A stretch of 64,000 bases of DNA from Phaeosaccion multiseriatum. Taxonomy: Eukaryota; Ochrophyta, other classes. Positions within the stretch are counted from its first letter, which is position 1, and each line of letters opens with the position of its first letter. Under the pieces are notes generated by a model. It saw only the letters and a list, made by a program, of their open reading frames with translations, had not been told where the DNA came from and ran no database searches. The translations under genes and the position numbers were made by a program. Below, in pieces: positions 9,469 through 21,302 of this stretch. Location: NCBI GenBank assembly GCA_965112735.1, contig OZ218951.1, positions 5,146,001 through 5,210,000 of the forward strand. Reading direction: 5' to 3'.

Positions 9469-11307
9469 GAGAAGAGAAGAAGAAAAGAGAGGGAGAGTGG
9501 TGCGAGGTGCGGCTCCGGCTGGGAATTCAGCAAAACCTTCTGATGAGGGGAAAGCAAACTTCAACAGCGACAGCCCTTCTTCTTGCTTCCCCCTCCCCTC
9601 TGTGGAGCTTACAAGTGCCAGCACCCAAGGTCCAGTCCATGTCAGAATGGCTGGCTCTGATATGCACTGGACCATGGGTGGCATTTTCTAAGCTCACACC
9701 CCTCGCTCCCTTTCCTCCCTTGCCTACACTCAACCCAACCCTCCCCTCCGTACCTTGCTGAAGGCCTCGAAGATGGAATGATCGTAGATGGAGGTGAGAT
9801 AGTAAGAGAGGTTAACGTCGATGTTGGCGTCGTTAAGCTCCTCCGTAATGTATTGTTGGATGTCCCGCTGGCAGTCAATCTTGTGCTCGTCTGAGAGGAA
9901 AAGGTCTCCGTCCACCTGAATCGTAATCACAAGGGTGTATACAGAGAGAGAGAGATACATGGGAACGATATACACATGTCAAGGAAGAAGGAAGGTCAGA
10001 GCCCAGAGCAAACCCCATCAAGGGGAAGGGACGCGGCAGAGCACAGAGGAAAGCAATGAAGGAAGAGGGGAGAGGAGGAGAGGGAAGGGGAGGGTAGGGG
10101 GTAGGGTAGGGTAGGGTAGGGTAGGGTAGGGTAGGGAGGGGTAGGGTAGGGGACGGGAGGGCTGGGAGGAGGTATGTATTCTGAAACGGACCTTATGAAT
10201 GAACACCTCGAAGATGATGCTGGGGTTCATTTCGTGCGCCCTTCGAATCGTCTCCGCGAGGCGAGACACCGCGTCCTGTGTGTGTGCGTGTGTGTGTGTC
10301 CATTCGTGTGTGTGCGTGTGTGTGCGTGTGTGTGCGTGTGTGTGCGGGTATGTGTGTGTGTGTCCATTCGTGTGTGTGCGTGTGTGTGTGCAGGAGGGCG
10401 GAGAGTAGAAGCGGGGAAGCAGGAGAAGGGGGGGAGCACGACTTAGAACAGAGGGTGGGGGAGAGAAAGGAGCAATGCTTGCATTAGGGGGGGGGGGCTC
10501 CTCCTCCTGCTCCTCCTCCTCCTCCTCCTCCTCCTCCTCCTCTTCTTCTTCTTCTTCTTCCTCTTCTCTCCTTCTCCCCACCTGATAAGGTTCATCCTGA
10601 GCATCAATGACCAAAACGAGTGCCGCACTAGCACCGAAGATCATCTCCTCTGAGATTGGCTGCCCTCCATAAACGAGAGTGTCTCCTCGATAGTCAAAGT
10701 CACCGGGGAAGTCCCAGATCTGAAACTGCACGAAGGCGTTGTTGGCAACGTATCTGAGGAGGAGGAGCATAAAAGGTAAGTGACGCAACGAGTGACACGA
10801 GGAAGACGGGGTCTGCGGAACATCAAGAACGTCCCGCAGCAGAAACCACACGGAGGTGTTCCTCTCTCGCTCTCTTACTTGATGTCGAGGCTATTGGTGC
10901 TCTCCAGAAACAGCGTCTCGTGCGGCGAGGTCTTGTAGAAGACCACTCGCTGGATAGAGGTCTTTCCAGACCTTTTATATGGGGCAGCAGAAGGGAGGGA
11001 GTAAAGAAAAGCAGCAGCAAGGGTCGAGGGTTGGGGATGTGGGTTTGAGGGCGCTGTAGGGTGCGGAACGGCCCGCCAATGAGCAACAAGCAAAGAGCCA
11101 GGGGCGCTGACAGCGCGAGCGAGGGATGCACCACCAAGCAGGTAGAGTGCTGGAGGCAGAAACGAAGAAGGCAGCACCAAACGAGAGCACGAAGAATATC
11201 ATATCCTCTCCCCCCTTTGCTTTCTTTTCCCGCTTGCTCTGTTGGACCTACCGCCTCGGCCCCATGAGGAGGATCCTGGGCTTGAGGGCCACTCTCTCCG
11301 GCAGCAT
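8646..11307 (-). CDS. RRAGC: RagC/RagD-type Rag GTPase (Gtr2 homologue)
   Basis: Rag GTPase that pairs with RagA/B (Gtr1) on lysosome or vacuole membranes and recruits TORC1 when amino acids are plentiful. Exons on the minus strand, in coding order: 11307-11252, 10971-10879, 10753-10582, 10275-10192, 9915-9754, 9344-8646; 421 residues. Seen: [15 protein letters not shown] (G1), [15 protein letters not shown] (G3), [19 protein letters not shown] (the Rag form of G4) and [16 protein letters not shown]. The C-terminal roadblock domain follows, with [13 protein letters not shown]. Unlike the human protein it has almost no N-terminal extension, a Gly run of about 18 from (GGA)n inside the roadblock region, and a Gly-rich tail. 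The G1 start at 11307 leaves only 206 bp to the divergent RRM gene. Confidence 0.92.
10088..10154. repeat. (TAGGG)n telomere-like tract in RagC intron
   Basis: About seven GGGTA/TAGGG pentamers in tandem on the + strand, in the intron between RagC exons 9754-9915 and 10192-10275. It lacks the extra T of TTAGGG or TTTAGGG telomeres and probably arose from (GGGA)n slippage. Confidence 0.7.
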
Positions 11308-11513
11308 ATCCCCCCCCCCCGCATCTCCGCTCGCTCCTTGCATTCCACACGCCAAGTCCTTGCTTGATGGAGTCCGCTTTCCGCGATTTATCAGTCCGCG
11401 AGGTGCGCTTACGCCTGGGCCTTTATTGACTTCAGCTCTTCTACTGTCAATGGCCCAGACCTAAGCATTTTGGGAGGAGCGGCTCCCTCCCACTTTAGAC
11501 GCCCTCTCTGGAA

Positions 11514-14500
11514 ATGCTCGTCATCCGGCAGACAGCGGCCCGAGGGGCGCGCAGGCCTCGCTCGGGAAGGATTGAGGAGGTGGCTGCGGCGGCGGCTGCG
11601 GCTGCGAGGCGAGCTCACGCGTGGAATGCGTGGAGGGGGGCAGCAGGTGGTGGTGGAGGAGGAGGAGGAGGAGGAGGAGGAGGAGGACAAGTGCTGCTTT
11701 GCCGTTGGGGAGTGTGCACCACCACCGCCCGAACTAGTACCACCACCATCACCAGTATTATTAATAGTATTAGTAGTCAAGGCTCAGTCATGACGAGGGG
11801 GAGGGGCATCAGCAGGGCGAGTTTAGTGCTCGGCGAGGGAGGAGGGGAAAGTTGTCGATTTGGAGCATTGCGTCTGGACCACCCTCAGCAGCAGCAGCAG
11901 AGCAGAAGCCTGGCAGGGGAAGCCAAGCGGGGGGGCAAGAGTGAAGGCACGGGGAAAGCCGAGAGCAATAGTGAAGCAATGGGCACTGCCAACAGGGGCG
12001 AGAGCGAAGTGAAGGATGCTGTGAAGGCCACAAAGAGCGCCAAGAAAAGAAGGCCGAAGAAGAAGAGGAAGCCAGCAAAGTCATCACCATCATCAGCAGC
12101 GAGTGCAGCAGCCGGAGCAGAAACAGAAGCAGCAACAGCAACAGCAGCACCAGGAGGAGGTGGAGCAGGGCTGAGCACAGCAGAGGCACCCGACCCTCAA
12201 AACGCCCTCAGCGAAGCTCACAACGCAGCCAAGACCTCAAAGTCAAAGAGTGCAAAGAAAAGAAAGCCGAGGAGGAAGAAGAAGTCAGCAAAGATTAATC
12301 CAGCACAGTCTGCATCGTCACCAGCAGCAGCAACACCAGCAGCAGCAGGAGGAACAGAAGCAGAATCAGCAGCAGTAGCAGCAGCAGCAGGAGGGGGGGG
12401 AGAGCCCCTCCCACTAGAGGCCTTTGATGAGCAGTACAGCTACTCCCTTGCCGCGGAGAGGACTCTGAAGCTCTTGACCAAGGACGACCACTCCTCCGCT
12501 GCAACGACTCGGTTGGTGGAAGAGGAACTTCGGGAGAGACGAGCTCTGGCCACCCCGATGTCTCCCATGGACAGATCGAGCAGCAGCCACTTCGACCCCG
12601 CTCCAAAGCTGCTGGACCTGTTGTGCACCTTCCTTTCAGAGAAGGAGTTGAGGCGGTTGCTGCTGACGTTGGATGTGTATGGATCGTCCAGTCATGTCTC
12701 GATGGAGCGCTTGGTGAGGAATCTCGAGGGTATGCGACTCGGCAAGTCAAGGGACTCTGACTGGTGTGTACCACTTATCCAGCAGCATTTGCTCGGGCAG
12801 CCCTTCTCACAGACGGCGTTGGAGGAAGTGGCGCAGAGTCGATTCCGATATAATGTCGAGGTGGGGAAAAGTCCAGTGGCGCCACAGGACTTTCTGCGTG
12901 GTAGTACTAGAAAGACCAAGGTGAGAAAGAAGGGAGAGGAGAGAGAGAAGGCGAGGGGAGGGAAGAGAGCGATGGCGAGGGAGAGAGAGACAGCCCCCCC
13001 CCCTAAATTGGGGAAGAGGGTAGTGATTGCGAAAGTAATTCCGTTGAAGGGAGGGTGACGGAAGGAGAAACCGTCCACGGGAAAGAGGTTGGGAAGAAGC
13101 AACGTCGGATCCTCCTCCTCCTCCTCCTCCTCCTCCTCCTCCTCCTCCTCCTCCTCCTCCGCCGCCGCCGCCGTCGCCACCTCACCTCCTCTCCCTTCCC
13201 CCCCCTCCCTTCCTCTCGCTGCCTTGCCCTGCCCTGCCCTGCCCTGCCCTGTATCACCAACTGCCCACCCAAGTCAATCAAGAAGAATCTCAGTACGCTG
13301 GTTGAGGAGTACATCCGCGGGTGCCCTAAACCCCTTGATCAGAGCATGACCCAGGCCTACTGCAAGAGTGATCTCACTGAGATGGTAGCCTTCAGCTCCA
13401 GGATCGCGAACCTCCTTTCTGTTGGTTATGATGCTGAGTTAGAAATGAAGAAAAGAGGAGAAGGAGGAGGAGGAGGAGGAGGAGGAGGAGGAGGAGGAGG
13501 AGGAGGAGGAGGAGGAGGAGGAGGAGGCGGAGCAATAGAGAGAGATGGGCAGGTGGTGGAAGCGGCAGCGTTTCATGAGGAGGTGGGGGTGGAGGAGGAG
13601 GAAAAGAAGGTGAAGGTAAGATTTAGGAACTATGCCGTGGAAATGAGGGCCCGCAAGGTGCGGAAATCGCTCAGCGCCAGGCCGCTGTGCAGCGAGAAGG
13701 AGAGGGCAGGCGTGAGCAAGGAGGTCAAGGAGCTGTGCGAGAGGCTGCCACCACAGGCGCTGAGAAGAATAGCGGCGGTACGTAACCGTCGCAAGTGTCG
13801 TAACCGACGTACTCGCCGGGGGGGGAGTAAGGGGGGGGCGGGCGAGGCAGAGACCAGGGTCACAGCACGGTAGGGCAGGCATATGGGGCAGGGAGGCATG
13901 GTGTAGGTTGACTGATGGGCAGGTAGGCATATGGGCAAGCGGGCAGGCATGTGCGCGGGCAGGCAGGCACATGGGCATATGGTTGGGCATGCATGTGGGC
14001 CGGCGGGCTGGGGGCGGAGACGATCTGAAGAGCGGAGAGGTTGATTGGCTCTTTCGCAAGAGGCGTTCTTTGTTTCTTCTTCTTCTTGTTTGAGACTGAC
14101 TCCCACACATGTGTTGCTGTAAGCCCCTCCTTGCTCACTGACGCCCCTCCTCTTTCCGTTTCTATCTTTCCTTGGCTCCTTCCTTCTTTCCTTCCTTCTT
14201 CCTTCTCCCTTCTTTCCTTCCTCACCCACTCCCTCCCTCCCTCCCCTCCCTCTCCTCCCTCCCTCCCTCCGTCCCTCCGCCCTCCCCACCTCCCCTCCCT
14301 CTCCTCCCTCCCTCTCCTCCTTCCCTCCATCTCTCTCTCCCTCCCTCCCACGCTCCTTTCCTCCCTCCCTCCCTCCCTCCCTCCCTCCCTCCCTCCCTCC
14401 CTCCCTCCCCGCCCTCTCTCTCCCCTCCCTCTCCTCCTTCCCTCCATCTCTCTGTCCCTCCCTCCCACCCACCTTCATGTCCTCTTTTCCTCCCTCCCTC

Positions 14501-15091
14501 CCTCCCTCTCGCCCTCATTTCCTCCCTCCCTCCCTCCCTCCCTCCCTCCTTCCTTTTCTCTCCCCTCCCTCTCCTCCTTCCCTCCAACTCCCTCCCTCCC
14601 TCCCTACAGATGTACCTAAAGCGCTACAAGCTCCGTAAGCCCAGGGCCAAGGAACGCGTTCTCAATGACATAAGTCGCGTCCTCCAGATTCACGCTCTGG
14701 GGGTGGCCTCGCCCCTCTTCCGAGTGTGGGGTGTCAGGACAGAGGGGCTAGATGACGTGGTGAGTGAGTGAGGGTAGGAGAGAGTGAGTGAGTGAGGGAG
14801 GGAGGGAGGGAAGGAGGTAGGTAGGTAGGGAGGGAGGGAGGGAGGGAGGGAGGGAGGGAAGGAAGGAGGTAGGGAGGGAGGGAGGGAGGGAGGGAGTTGG
14901 GGTCCAAGACCAGCGCCAGCAGATAAGTAGAGGGAGAGGGGGAGGAGGGAAGAGAAACAGGGGGAGAGAGGGAGGAGGGACGAGAAGCAGGGGGGGAGAG
15001 GGAGGAAGGAAGGAAGAGAAGCAGGGAGAGGGAGGGAGAGGGGGAGTCAAGAACGAGCTCCAACTGCAGCGGTCAGAGAAGTAGAGTTGTA

Positions 15092-15150
<59 letters not shown>

Positions 15151-16744
15151 GCATGGGGTAGCGAATTGGGGCATGAGAGGACTAACTTCGTATCACTTGG
15201 TGGATCGCCCCCCTTGCTTCTCTTTCTTGTGTTCTTCCTTCTTCTCCTTCCTCTTGATCTGTGTGTCTGTCTCTCTCTCTGTGTCATCTGTATCTACGTG
15301 TATGTGTGTGTGCGTCTGTGTGTGCGTCTGTGTGTGTGCGCGCGCTTGGGCGAGCAGTACCCAGAGGTAACTCAAGCCCTCGCCAAGCAACACGCCGGAT
15401 ATTTGGCTGTCCAGGAGCGACTGAAACTGAGTCTGAGGGACGCACGGCACAAAACCATGGCCCATCAGTACAAGATGAAAGGACCCTTCAATTTTGAGGA
15501 CATGTTCGCCTCCGTGCCTCGAGACGGAGAGGAGGGGGGGGCAGGGAGCGAGGAGGGGGAGGAGGGAGAGGAGATGAAGGCTGGGATGCATGGGTTGATG
15601 AAAGGAATAGTGGGAGGAGGAGGAGGAGGAGGAGGAGGAGGAGGAGGAGGAGGAGGAGAGGAGGGCGGCTTGCATCATCAGGAGCAGAGGCTGAACGACT
15701 CCGAACCGGAGGATGTGCGTACGCAAATACTAGGGCTTATGAGTAAGTCAATGCAGCTTGCCAAGCCCAGCAGTAAGATGGGCAGTCGAGTGAGCGTTTG
15801 GACGCACGGACTGATGGAGATGGACGTGTTACTCATACAGAGGCTGCCGCTGCCACCAAGGTCAGGACTAGGGGGCGACTGGGTAGGGGGGGAATGGCGG
15901 GAGACAAGCGGTATGGTAGGAGAGGGGGGCACAGAGGAGGGGGTAGTGGGGACCGTGGAGGATGAGGAGGAGGAGGAGAAGGAAGAGGAAGAGGGAGGTG
16001 CATCGAAGGTGGCATTGGATGGTGCCAACATCGTTGGAAGTGCTTCTTCTCCTAAGGAGGAGGAGGAGGACAAGTGGGGAGACTTGTATGGCGAGCGGAC
16101 GATCTTTGTGGAGAATCTCCCCAAGGGGGTGCGTGGGGCGGAGATTTCCGAGGCCTTTCGAAAGTGCGGTACTGTGGAGAAAGTCCGACTCTTCGACCTC
16201 GATGCCAGTCTCGAGGGGCAGGGACCGTGGGGCGGTGAGGGAGGGGTTGGCGACGACGAAGAGGAGGAGGAGGAGGAGGAGGGAGAGGACGCGGAGAAAA
16301 CGACGACTGCGGACGACGGCAGCGGCGGTACGGATGGCAGCAACAGCAGCAGCAACAGCAACAGCAACCGCAAGAGTAAGAAGCACAGCAGAAAGAATAG
16401 AAAGAACAAGGGTAGTTTGCAGGGCGGCAAAAAGCAGAACCGAAAGTCTTACATGGACACTTTGGCGGAGCTCGAGGAGAAAAGCTCCACAAACAAGAGC
16501 GGAGTCTACGGTGCGTGTGTATGCGTGTGTGTGTGCGTGCGTGTATGTGCCTTCATGACTGCCCGACCTTGTGGGATTCTCTCTCCCACGCACCTACCCA
16601 CCCAATCCCTGACCCTGTGTGTTCTGCACCGCTGACTCCTCTGTCATCACTGCCCTCACTCAAGTACCCATTCACCTTACCATCCACTACTTACGTACCC
16701 CTTGCCTACTCCTTCCCTACCCCTTACGTACGGCACACACACAC

Positions 16745-16814
<70 letters not shown>

Positions 16815-18058
16815 GCACACACACACACGCAGCCTTCGTGACCTTCGACACCCCAGAGGCCTACCGCAAGGCCACACACGACGCCCTCCGCATCTTCGGC
16901 CTTAGAGTACGCTCTCGCAACTGCGTGGCCACCCCAGCGCTGAGGCGCACTTCCCTCTTTGTGCCCAACGACTTTGCAATCGCCACGGCAGGGGAGCTCG
17001 AGGAGCAGCTCCAGCAGGCACTCGAGCCACATTTTCAGGTTATGGTACTAAGTCAATTGGCGTGTGTTTGGCGGGGGGGCTGCATTTGTCATGTGTGTTC
17101 GTGTGGTCAAGTGCTCTTGAAGCTGAAGCACTTGTTGCCCCTCCCTCCCTCCCTCACCTCTGTCTCAGGTGACGATACGGCCAACAGGGGAGGGCCCTGA
17201 CGTGAAACCCGAGCGAGTGCGGCTTGACTTTGGATCTCACGCGGCGGCACTCTTCGCAGAGCGATTGCTCAAGACACACGATTTCGTGGTACGTGTTGTG
17301 TTGTCGAACAGAAGGAGCCTGTTTGTATCGCACATCTCTCTTCTCTCTCTTTATCCTCTCTCCTCTCTCTCTTTATCCTCTCTCCTTCTCTCTCTCTTTA
17401 TCCTCTCTCCTTCTCTCTCTCCTTCTCTCTCTCTCTATCTGCTCCCCTTCTCTCCTTCTCTCTCTCTCTCTCTCTCTCAATCTCCATGTCTCTGTGCCTC
17501 TTGTCTCGTCCCCAGCCACTCGTTCGAGGCTCGGTTCGCCACCCCCCCTCATTGTATCTTGCCACACTCTGCATCTACCCTACTTATCCTAAGGTTGTTT
17601 TGCTCTTTCGACTATTTCCCGACATCTCCCAACCCCCCTCTCACACTCTCTCCCTGCCTCTCTCTCCTCTACTCCTCTTTCTCTCTCCCTCTCCATCTCT
17701 CCTCTCTCTGTCTCTGTTCCTCTCCTCTACTCCTTTTCCTCACCCTCAACCCCTCTATCCCACTTACTCCTCCCCTCTCTCTCCCTCGCTCTCCCACCCA
17801 CCCATCCATCCATCCACTGTCATCCATCCACCCATCCATCCATCCACTGCCATCCATCCACCCATCCATCCACCCACTGCCATCCATCCATGCACTGCCA
17901 TCAATCCGCAGCCCTCCTGGTACATGGATCGCCTGAGCGTCCGCCGCTCTGAGAAGTACGTCACAAAGATGAGCTCGCTCTCTCTCAACGGAGACAACGC
18001 ACATCTGGTGCCATCGAAGTACGGAGGGCTCGGCTACGAGGATGCAGGCGGCATGTAA
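11514..18058 (+). CDS. Large lysine-rich protein with an RNA recognition motif
   Basis: Not assigned to a known gene. Exons: 11514-12920, 13274-13777, 14610-14759, 15358-16510, 16833-17038, 17169-17288, 17912-18058; 1,228 residues, in phase throughout. The first 120 residues are Arg/Ala/Gly-rich and could target an organelle. Two similar basic clusters follow ([11 protein letters not shown] and [11 protein letters not shown]), which look like nuclear or nucleolar signals. A helical region runs from L-P-L-E-A-F-D-E. An RRM starts at [11 protein letters not shown] (RNP2) with R-L-F-D; its second half is split by an acidic/Lys insert before G-A-F-V-T-F-D-T (RNP1-like) in the next exon. A second RRM-like unit may follow (S-L-F-V-P-N-D-F). 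Gly and Glu runs come from GGA repeats. RNA binding is inferred from the RRM; the start is the first ATG. Confidence 0.75.
14160..15055. repeat. (CCCT)n and (GGGA)n tracts flanking one exon of the RRM gene
   Basis: About 445 bp of C/T repeat (14160-14605) lead into exon 14610-14759, and about 295 bp of GGGA/GGAG repeat (14761-15055) follow it. The units TCCC and GGGA are exact complements, so intron RNA on the two sides could pair and enclose the exon. Confidence 0.85.
15095..15149. repeat. (AC)n microsatellite
   Basis: About 27 AC units in the RRM-gene intron before exon 15358. Another, about 16736-16830, sits directly before the acceptor of exon 16833. Confidence 0.9.
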
Positions 18059-18192
18059 GGCTCTGAGAGATACTCTGACAAGACACTCTGACAGACGCGC
18101 GGCCTTCCCGAAGACAGAAGACAGGCGCCCCTCCTTGGACCTTGGCGAGCTAAGCTGGGCCTGTCTAATTGCTTGTCCGTCCGTTAATGGAG

Positions 18193-18239
<47 letters not shown>

Positions 18240-18599
18240 CTCACCTTCTCCTTTGGCAGCGCACCCTTCTTTTGACACTCGGATACTCATCAGCCCCCCG
18301 ACTCTGGATGAGAATATGTGTGTTTAGGTGTATGCACCACCGCGAGTGCAGGAAGCGGAGTAGTGAAAGGCGCGGGGACTGTGCGAGGGCATAACGAATA
18401 TTAGCACAGTACTTTGTCTCTCTCCGTCCCTCGCCCCCTCCCTGAAAGGTGCCCCACTTATTTCTCCCACGCAATGCAGCTAGCTATGCCATGCACACTC
18501 CCTCGTCTCCTGCGAGAGGGGCAAAGAGGCAAAGCGCTTAGGGCAGTAAATCAGTCTGCCCGCTTTCACAACTTCTTCATCCCTTCTTCCTCGCGCAGG
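18059..18599. other. Spacer after the RRM gene
   Basis: No gene seen. Contains a (GT)n run at about 18196-18230 and otherwise unremarkable sequence; it should include the 3' UTR of the RRM gene. Confidence 0.55.
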
Positions 18600-19712
18600 A
18601 CAGCTGACCCCTTATTACAGCAGCAGACGCAGAGAACCCTCCACCCTCCAGGAGGCCCTCGCTCGCTCCACAACGACGCGCCGCCTTTCGAGACTCGCTG
18701 GAGACGTTCCCCGACGATGCGACAGCGGCCGACACCGGCATGGAGTCCAGCCGGCAAGGCATGGCGGGCTACAACAGCCACAAGATAGCCCCCGGTGCGA
18801 TGAGCTTCATCGCCACCTCCCCCGGACATGTCTGGGTCCATTCCGGCCACAGACATGGTTGGGGCCCTACGACGCTCCCTCGTCATTAACTGCCTGTACG
18901 GACCCGGCGAGCGCGACGCACTCGTCTGCCCCTGCCTGCTGCAACACCCGACTGCGCCACTACTTCCACGCCCTGCAGTGCCCCAACAAATCGACCACAC
19001 CTATACCAGCCACACCGTCATGCTGTCCTCCATCGACGAGGACATGTGATGTTCAAGAAGAACTTCGTCCCCAGCGTCGGATCTCGACACGAGAGCTCGG
19101 AGTACTTCCTTCCCTCGCACACAACACACAACAACATGCATGGCCGTGAAGTATCGCATGGACGGCCGTCAGCCGCGTCCGTCACGGCACCCTCTCTGGC
19201 GCGAGGGACCAAAAGGGGTACATGATAGCCTTCACCGTGAGTAACAACATTTGCAGGACGGCCCTTGAATATGCTCCACACGAACGTTAGGCCTGGAGCG
19301 GCAGCGGCTGCCAGCGAGCGAGACCCGCAAGGAGCAGCACTACACCAACACCTACGACCCCGAGTTAGTGCACCTCACCACCTTCACCATCGAGACCCAT
19401 GGACGTCTCGGCGTATAGGCACAATCCCTCCTACACGCCCTAGGCGAGCACGTGGTCTCCCGTACCGAATGCACCGGCGCTTCGACCACGCACCAATCGA
19501 CACCAACAAGGGCCATGTCCTCTCCAAACTTCGACGCCTCATAAGCTGCAGCCACCAGATCTATCTCTCTCCTTCCTGGGACGGCTCAACCGCGGCGTCG
19601 GACCAGCGCTCCCCTCCTCGGTCAGGAGTGAAAGGGGCCCCTAGACGCACGCACACACACACGCACGCACACACACACACCGCGCACAGGTTGATTCCAG
19701 TAAGTCAATAAA
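18600..19712 (+). pseudogene. Degraded coding relic, possibly the 3' part of a non-LTR retroelement
   Basis: No intact frame, but + strand pieces look protein-derived and are broken by stops and shifts. Around 18890-18985 the pieces read V-I-N-C-L-Y-G-P-G-E-R-D, then C-P-C, then L-R-H-Y-F-H-A-L-Q-C-P, a Cys/His pattern like the zinc-binding segment after the reverse transcriptase domain. Around 19345-19425 a piece reads T-Y-D-P-E-L-V-H-L-T-T-F-T-I-E-T-H-G-R-L-G, followed by a stop, resembling C-terminal ends of algal reverse transcriptase ORFs. An AATAAA lies at 19707-19712. This assignment is from memory of motif style only; the relic could derive from another gene. An (AC)n run lies at about 19650-19682. 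Confidence 0.33.
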
Positions 19713-19831
19713 GTGCATCTGCCCCCCCGCCCCCGACTGATCAGCCCCCCTCTTAGAGAGCCCCGCCTCCGGGCTGCTGCTATCATCCCGCCTCCCTATC
19801 TTTGCCGTACCCACGCCCTCTTTCCGCTACC

Positions 19832-21302
19832 ATGCCAAGTATTGAGGTACAGTGTATGAGCACCTTTTACCCCTCCAACGATGCGCTCACGTATTTTGTC
19901 TAAGCACGATTCCCCCCTACTGTTGCGATACCTCTCCGTGTGGCAGGCTACCCGCCTGTACCAAGCCATCCGCGGTGGCCAGAGCGTCCGAAAGGTGCAG
20001 GCGGCGGTGAGGGCCCTCGTCGCTAAGAACGGAGGGCGGAGGGCATGCTTGGACGAGCCCGTCGACGGGTCCGGGTTTCCTGCCCTACACGTCGCGATGA
20101 GTGAGAAGAGGGGCGACATCGCTGCGCTTCTGCTGCAAGAGGGGGCGTCGCCGAATGCTGCTGCAGAGACTACAAATGGCACGAGTGCGTTGATGGCCGC
20201 ATGTCATTATAAGGATGCTGCTGCCGTCCAACAGCTCCTTGATGCTGGTGCTGACGTAAATGCACAAGCGAGAGATGGATTTACTGCTCTCATGGAGGCC
20301 TCCCAGGAAGGAACCGTGGTGGTGGTGCACGAGCTGCTCTCAGCCGGCGCGGAGGTCGACAAGGAAGATTCAGAAGGCTGTACGGCCTTGCACCTTGCCT
20401 CCCAGGAAGGGCATCATACGGTGGTGCAGCAGCTGCTGTCGGCCGGCGCTGATCCCAACCATGTGGATGTCAAGAATGTTCGGGGCACCACCCCCCTGTT
20501 CATTGCCGCAGAAAAAGGACACGACAGGGTCACGCAGCTGCTGCTCACCTCGGGGGCAGATGCGAATTTGCCAGACCGCGACACACACACACACATGTGG
20601 TTTCCGCTTTATATAGCAAGCAGTAGAGGGTATGGCATTGTGGTGGATCAGCTCATCACAGCCGGTGCTGACCTTGAAAAATGTAGCGGCGAGTGGCGGA
20701 GAACTGCGTTGATGCAAGCTTCTATGGAAGGGCACCGAAGTGTTGTGCGGAAGTTGCTCAGGGCTGGGGCAGATGTGAATGCGATTGGTGGCGACGGGTG
20801 TGGAGCGATACACTTGGCAGCTGGAGAGGGCCATGCTCGTGTCGTGGAGGAGCTCATCTCAGGAGGGGCTGACGTGGAGATGCTGTCTCAAAAGGGGCCT
20901 AGTGCTGCTACGGCCTTGATCATGGCTGCTCTACGCGGCCATGGGGCAGTGATCCGTGTGCTGCTGTCTGCGGGGGCTGACCCTGACAATGGGGAGGGCT
21001 TCTTTACATACATGCCGCCCTTACTTTGTGCAGCATGTAGGGGCCACAGCGGGGCGGCGCTGGAGCTACTCTCAGGAGGGGCCTCACTGGCAAAGGCTTT
21101 GACAGCGGCACGAAGGGATTGCGATGAAGCCTGTGTTGTTGAATTCCTCCTGGCCGTGGACAGACATCACTTTGCGTCACAAAGCGCGTTGGACCTGATG
21201 CGGGGCACTGACCTTCTCTTTGGCAAGGAAGGGAGGCTGAAGGTGTCGCAGAGAGAGCTTAGCCCTGAGGTGCTGCAGGAGGTGGCGGAGGAGATGGCAT
21301 GA
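19832..21302 (+). CDS. Ankyrin-repeat protein 1
   Basis: Exons 19832-19846 (M-P-S-I-E) and 19947-21302; 456 residues. The tiny first exon is supported by the paralogue at 53851-55759, which has the same split after S-I-E and resumes at A-T-R-L. About ten ankyrin repeats of 33 residues follow (for example G-H-H-T-V-V-Q-Q-L-L-S-A-G-A-D), so a protein-binding scaffold is expected; the partner is unknown. The last 60 residues (L-M-R-G-T-D-L-L-F-G-K-E-G-R-L-K-V-S-Q to A-E-E-M-A) are not ankyrin and are nearly identical in the paralogue, marking a lineage-specific family. An alternative unspliced start at 19881 is possible but less likely. No signal peptide or membrane segment is seen. Confidence 0.88.

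Noticed and set aside
10278-10395. Z-DNA forming (GT)n tracts as regulatory elements
   Set aside because: Such tracts are common in nearly every intron of this window, so position carries no specific signal.
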